Positions 59,976-64,000 of a stretch of DNA of 64,000 bases are shown here, piece by piece. Source of the stretch: Roseiarcus sp963780825. GTDB lineage: Bacteria; Pseudomonadota; Alphaproteobacteria; Rhizobiales; Beijerinckiaceae. The notes beneath the pieces were generated by a model that did no database searches, was not told where the DNA came from, and saw nothing but the letters and a program-made list of their open reading frames with translations. The position numbers were made by a program, and so were the translations under genes. The stretch is from contig CAWADL010000023.1 in assembly GCA_963780825.1 (NCBI GenBank), forward strand, positions 186,001 to 250,000, in the 5' to 3' direction. Every line of letters starts with the position of its first letter. Within the stretch, counting starts at the first letter, position 1.

Positions 59976-60332
59976 ATGACCGAGCAGATCTATCGCGGCT
60001 CCTGCCAGTGCCAGGCGGTGCAATTCGAGGCGCCGTTGGACCTCGACCATGCGATTTCCTGCAACTGCTCGCGCTGCCAGCGGCTCGGCTCGGTTCTGGC
60101 GTTCACGCCGCGGCAAAAGTTCGAACTGTCCAAGGGCGAAGGCGCCACAACGGAATATCTGTTCAACCAGCATCGCATCCGCCATCAATTCTGCACGGTC
60201 TGCGGCATCGAGCCTTTCGCCTACGCCTCAGGCAAAGACGGAACGCCGATGGTCGCCGTGAACGTCAATTGCCTCGACGGGGTCGATCCGCGCGCTTTGT
60301 CCTCCAAGCACTATGACGGCCGCTCGACCTGA
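59976..60332 (+). CDS. GFA/CENP-V domain zinc protein
   Basis: 118 residues with the cysteine ligands of the glutathione-dependent formaldehyde-activating (GFA) family: GSCQCQAVQFE, SCNCSRCQRLGSVLAF and QFCTVCGIEPFAYA, which bind two zinc ions. Members act on glutathione adducts or remain uncharacterised; this one is short but complete. It lies 37 bases after the SRP RNA and 6 bases before dnaX, so it may be transcribed with dnaX. Confidence 0.88.
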   Translation: MTEQIYRGSCQCQAVQFEAPLDLDHAISCNCSRCQRLGSVLAFTPRQKFELSKGEGATTEYLFNQHRIRHQFCTVCGIEPFAYASGKDGTPMVAVNVNCLDGVDPRALSSKHYDGRST

Positions 60333-60338
60333 GGCCGA

Positions 60339-62106
60339 ATGGACGAACTGTTTCCCGACGAAGCCCAGCGCCGCGCGGCGACCCCCTATCGGGTGCTCGC
60401 GCGCAAATACCGGCCCTCGACCTTCGATGATCTGATCGGCCAGGACGCGATGGTGCGCACGCTGGCGAACTCCTTCGCCGCCGAGCGCATCCATCAGGCC
60501 TATATCCTCACCGGCGTGCGCGGCGTCGGCAAGACGACGACCGCGCGCATTCTCGCCCGCGCGTTCAACTACGAGCTGCCCGGCAAGGTCAGCGGCCCGA
60601 GCATCGACATGCCGGAGCTCGGCCTGCATTGCGAGGCGATCATCGAATCGCGCCATGTCGACGTCATCGAGATGGACGCCGCCTCGCACACCGGCATCGA
60701 CGACGTGCGCGAGATCATCGAGAACGCCCGCTACCGGCCGATCAGCGCGCGCACCAAGGTCTACATCATCGACGAAGTGCACATGCTCTCCAAGGCCGCG
60801 TTCAACGGCCTGTTGAAGACGCTGGAAGAGCCGCCCGAGCACGTCAAATTCCTGTTCGCCACCACCGAGATCGACAAGGTGCCGATCACGGTGCGCTCGC
60901 GCTGCATCCGCTTCGATCTGAAGCGGATCGATGCGTCGCTGCTGGTCCGGCACCTGTCCAAGATCTGCGAGCTGGAGCATGTGCAAGCCGAGCCGGAGGC
61001 GCTGGCGCTGATTGCCCGCGTGGCGGAGGGCTCCGTGCGCGACAGTGCTTTCGCTGCTCGATCAGGCGATCGCGCACGGCGGCGCGGACGGCGTGCGCGT
61101 CGTCGATCTCAGCGACGATGCTCGGCCTTTCCGATCGCGGCGACATCGTCGAATTGTTCGAACTGGCGATGCGCGGCAAGATCGCCGAGGCGCTGGAGAT
61201 CGCCGGGCGGCTGTATCGCGCCGGCGCCGACCCCAGCGAGTTGCTGCTCGAGCTCAGCGAATTCTGCCACTATGTCACGCGGGTGAAGATCAGCGAGCGG
61301 GCGCTGGAGGATCCCGCGATTTCGGAGTTCGAGCGCCAGCGCGGCGCGGAGATCGCGAAAACGCTGTCGATGGGCGCGCTGACCCGCGCCTGGACGCTGA
61401 TCATGAATGGCTATGAGGACGTGAAGGATTTGCCGCGTCCGCTCGCCTCTGCGGAGATGGCGCTGATCCGCATCGGCTACGCGGCCGATTTGCCGAGCCC
61501 GGAAGATGCGCTGCGCAAACTTGCCGAGGGCGGCGCGGTCGCGGCGCCGCGGCCGGCGCCTGCAATGGTCTGCGCCGACCGCGGGACCGCGCGCTTTGGC
61601 GGTGGCGCCTATGCCCACGGCGCCGGCGGTTGCCGCCGCGCCGAGCGCCGCGCCGCGGCTTCTCAAGTTTGAGGACGTGGTCGCGCTCGCTCGCGCGAAG
61701 CGCGACGTCGCGCTGACGCGCGCGCTCGAACACGACATGCGCATCGCCCGCTTCGAACCGGGCCGCATCGAATTCACGCCGACGCCGACCGCTTCGCCGA
61801 CGCTGGCGCCGACGCTGGCGAAGAAACTCGGCGAGTGGACCGGCGAGCGCTGGATGATCGCGATCGCGCAAGGCGCGACCGCGCCGACGCTGCGCGAGAC
61901 GGCGAGCCGCGAAGGAAGGCGAGAAGCGCGAGGGCGCCGCCGCGCATCCCGTGGTGCGCAAAGTGCTCGAGCAGTTTCCCGGCGCGCAAATCGTTGCGAT
62001 CCGGGCGCCGGAGGTCGATAGCGCCCGAGGCGCCGCCGCCGACCGAAGCCGCCGGACGAGGACGTCGGCTACGCCGAGCCGCCGGACGACGACAACGATA
62101 TTCTGA
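60339..62106 (+). CDS. dnaX: DNA polymerase III subunit gamma/tau (several frameshifts)
   Basis: Clamp-loader ATPase. RVLARKYRPSTFDDLIGQDAMV, Walker A in GVRGVGKTTTARIL, YIIDEVHMLSKAAFNGLLKTLEEPPEHV (Walker B), and TVRSRCIRFDLKRID are intact. The usual cysteine zinc motif is replaced by a loop with only one cysteine (GLHCEAI). After SVRDS (near 61050) and at about 61117, 61575, 61915 and 62025 one-base insertions shift the frame; joined, they give LSLLDQAIAHGG, LGLSDRGDIVELFELAMRG, the proline/alanine linker and RLLKFEDVVALARAKRDVALTRALEHDM. The end near DDDNDIL is not certain. No slippery heptamer like that of Escherichia coli dnaX is seen, so programmed shifting is not the explanation. Confidence 0.9.
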
Positions 62107-62117
62107 GAGGAGCCGTC

Positions 62118-62439
62118 ATGGACATCATGGGCATCATGAAGAAGGCGCAGGCGATGCAGTCCAAGCTCGCCGAGACGCAGGAGGAGCTCGGCCGGATCGA
62201 GGTCGAGGGCCAGTCCGGCGGCGGCATGGTCAAGGTGACGCTGTCGGGCAAGGGCGAGATGAAGGTCGATCAAGCTTGATCCCTCGCTGATGAAGCCGGA
62301 CGAGGTCGAGATGGCCGAGGATCTGATCGTCGCCGCCTTCAACGATGCGAGAGCGAAGGCCGAGCGCGCGGCTGCGGAGAAGATGCAGGAGGTGACGGCG
62401 GGCCTGCCGCTGCCGCCAGGCATGAAGCTGCCGTTCTGA
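62118..62439 (+). CDS. ybaB: YbaB/EbfC nucleoid-associated protein (one frameshift)
   Basis: About 106 residues in total: MDIMGIMKKAQAMQSKLAET, EVEGQSGGGMVKVTLSGKGEMKV, then one extra C at 62271 (making GATC) shifts the frame to a premature stop; without it the protein continues KLDPSLMKPDEVEMAEDLIV and ends PLPPGMKLPF, the normal family end. A small DNA-binding dimer encoded between dnaX and recR as in most bacteria. Confidence 0.92.
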
Positions 62440-62464
62440 GGGGTTGAGGATGTACGCGCGCCGG

Positions 62465-62577
62465 ACTCCCTCCCCCTTGATGGGGGAGGGCTGGGGAGGG
62501 GGGTGAAAAGCGCCGCGCTTTCCGGGATGCGGCTACCCCCCTCCCTAGCCCTCCCCCACAAGGGGGGAGGGGACGGC
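62465..62577. repeat. R4-family inverted repeat
   Basis: CTCCCTCCCCCTTGATGGGG and the mirror CCCCACAAGGGGGGAGGGG with about 45 bases between. It separates ybaB and recR, which are usually only a few bases apart, so it has been inserted inside a conserved operon. Confidence 0.85.
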
Positions 62578-62585
62578 GTCTGCTG

Positions 62586-63192
62586 ATGGCCGCCCAAGTC
62601 GCCGGACCGGAGATCGAACGGCTCATCCAGCTGCTCGCGCGGCTGCCAGGCCTCGGGCCGCGCTCGGCGCGACGGGCGGCGCTGCATCTGATCCGCAAGC
62701 GCGAGCAATTGCTGGGCCCGCTCGCCGAGGCGATGCGGATCGCCGAGGAGCGCGTGCGCACTTGCTCCAACTGCGGCAACGTCGACACGCGCGACCCTTG
62801 CACGATCTGCGGCGACGCGTCGTCGCGACGCGCGGATGCTCATAGTTGTCGAGACCGTCGGCGACCTCTGGGCGCTGGAGCGCGCCAACGCGACGCGCGG
62901 GCTTTATCACGTGCTCGGCGGCGCCTTGTCGCCGCTCGACGGCGTCGGGCCGGAGGATCTGTCGCTCGATCGGCTGGTCGCGCGCGTGGCGGCGGGCGGG
63001 GTCGCGGAGGTCGTGCTTGCAGTCAACGCCACCGTCGACGGGCAGACGACGGCGCATTACATCACCGACTTGCTGGCGCCTTATTCGGTCAAGATAACCC
63101 GGCTCGCGCACGGCGTGCCGGTCGGCGGCGAGTTGGACTATCTCGACGACGGGACCTTGTCGGCGGCGATGCGCCAGCGAACAGTGTTCTGA
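62586..63192 (+). CDS. recR: Recombination protein RecR (one frameshift)
   Basis: About 200 residues: helix-hairpin-helix (IERLIQLLARLPGLGPRSARR), zinc finger CSNCGNVDTRDPCTICGD, then one extra base near 62825 and the Toprim domain (MLIVVETVGDLWALER, LYHVLGGALSPLDGVGPEDL, VAEVVLAVNATVDGQTTAHYI, KITRLAHGVPVGGELDYLDDGTL). RecR works with RecO and RecF in gap repair. The corrected junction, CGDASRDARML, has the spacing seen in the family. Confidence 0.93.
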
Positions 63193-63195
63193 AGC

Positions 63196-63276
63196 TTGTG
63201 TCCTTTGTGCCTCCTTCGAGTCTTGGTGGTGAAAGATTTCACCACCAAGACTCGAAGGAGGCACAAAGGACACGAA
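63196..63276. repeat. R5-family inverted repeat
   Basis: TGTCCTTTGTGCCTCCTTCG plus AGTCTTGGTGGTGAA and its perfect mirror meet at GATT near 63236. The hairpin begins 3 bases after the recR stop. Confidence 0.9.
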
Positions 63277-63289
63277 GAGGAGGCGAGGC

Positions 63290-64000
63290 ATGAACGTCGC
63301 AGTGGCGCCTTCTCAGTTCCGACCGCCCGTCCGCGCCGCGACGGGTCAAGCCGCTCGGCTCGCTCGGCATCCTCGCCGCGCTCGCCCGCAATCCCGTCGA
63401 AATCTGGTCGGAGATGCACTTCCAGCACCCGGTGCTGGTTGGCAAGACGATGTTTGGTTGGCGCGCTGTGGTCAGCGATCCGGCCGCGGTTCGGCGCGTT
63501 TTCCTCGACAACGTCGCCAACTACCGCAAAGACGCGGTTCAGATGCGCATTCTGCGCCCTGGTCTCGGCAGCGGCCTGCTGACGGTAGAAGGCGAAGCTT
63601 GGAAGGTGCAGCGCCGTTCGCTCGCGCCGCTGTTTTCGCCGCGCCAAGTCGCAGCTTTCGCGCCCGCCGATGCATCTGGTCGCGCGCACTATGGCCGAGG
63701 GCGATCGCCGAGTCGCCGCGACGGCGCTGTCGTTGCCGCGCATGAGGAAATGGGCGTCGTCACGCTGAAGGTGCTGGAGCAGACGCTGTTCAGCCAAGGC
63801 CTCGGTCGCGAGGCGACGCAGTTCCAACAAGCGGTGTCGCGCTACTTCGACACGGTCGGCCGCATCGATCCGCTCGACGTGCTCGGCGCGCCGGACTTCC
63901 TGCCGCGGATCAACCGTATGCGCGGCAAGGATTCGCTGGCGTTTTTCGCCGACGCGGTGAGCGACATCATCGCGTCGCGGCGCGCGCTGATCGCCTCCGG
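63290..64000 (+). CDS. Cytochrome P450, N-terminal part (frameshifts)
   Basis: The window ends inside this gene. Joined frames give ILAALARNPVEIWSEMHFQHP, KTMFGWRAVVSDPAAVRRVFLDN, ANYRKDAVQMRILRPGLGSG, TVEGEAWKVQRRSLAPLFSP, and, in the last frame, LKVLEQTLFSQGLGREATQFQQAVSRYF and RINRMRGKDSLAFFADAV. The W-x-x-x-R of helix C (EAWKVQRR), which binds a haem propionate, is present; the cysteine haem ligand lies outside. At least three shifts occur (about 63335, 63665 and 63745). The sequence is of the soluble CYP102/CYP4-like class of bacterial P450s; substrate unknown. Confidence 0.75.

Noticed and set aside
60339..62106. Programmed frameshift in dnaX, as in Escherichia coli
   Set aside because: No A-AAA-AAG-type slippery site is seen; the breaks are scattered, are simple one-base insertions, and resemble those in unrelated genes nearby.
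62265..62275. A 4-base GATC insertion in ybaB
   Set aside because: Removing only one base gives the family's normal spacing between GEMK and DPSL; removing four makes the protein one residue too short.

Overview
The window looks like a chromosomal segment of a high-GC alphaproteobacterium of the order Hyphomicrobiales (Rhizobiales). The grounds are gene content: an EipB-type envelope protein, a plant-type glutamate-cysteine ligase, a DivL-like kinase with tyrosine at the phosphorylation position, a fused TsaE/sugar kinase next to a MurU-like gene, a LexA site of the alphaproteobacterial GTTC-N7-GTTC type, and an SRP RNA beside dnaX-ybaB-recR. I cannot name the genus.

Layout. 1-4.4 kb: the end of an rfbA gene, an AT-rich stretch, a large secreted-type beta-helix protein and an Ada-like repair protein. 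4.4-12.3 kb: DUF2461, an alpha-oxoamine synthase, and a signalling cluster with two related membrane histidine kinases on opposite strands, one followed by a REC-GGDEF-EAL protein and one by a single-domain response regulator. 12.4-21.8 kb: gshA, a DUF937 protein, a MATE exporter, a thiolase, a serine hydrolase, a thioesterase, RNase PH and an MNT/HEPN pair. 22-27.5 kb: an L,D-transpeptidase with an extra C-terminal domain, a Y-x-W-x-P-G repeat protein, cyanase and two overlapping TIR-domain genes. 27.5-40.3 kb: a sterol-desaturase-like protein, eipB, scpB-scpA, lexA, a glutathionyl-hydroquinone-reductase-type GST, murU-like, tsaE/amgK-like, divL-like and trpS. 41-48.6 kb: accessory genes including two duplicated small secreted proteins built of TDAFGD repeats, each with the same palindrome upstream and the same terminator stem, around a methyltransferase; then a degenerate Fic protein, a PhzF-like protein and a Hint-domain protein. 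48.8-58 kb: a four-gene tripartite efflux operon (fusion protein, two RND pumps, outer-membrane factor) in which all genes overlap by 4 bases. 58-64 kb: tRNA-Gly, a DUF1778/GNAT toxin-antitoxin pair, a VOC protein, the SRP RNA, a GFA-type protein, dnaX-ybaB-recR and the start of a cytochrome P450.

Two properties cover the whole window. First, intergenic spaces carry at least six families of inverted repeats (called R1 to R6 here), and most copies lie a few bases after a stop codon. Second, many genes are broken by one-base (sometimes two-base) indels, clustered at 27.5-30.5, 34.1-38.9 and 60.9-64 kb. Because scpA, scpB, tsaE, dnaX and recR are among them, and cynS shows two compensating shifts, I read these as errors in the sequence, not gene decay. 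I give such genes as single entries spanning the whole gene.
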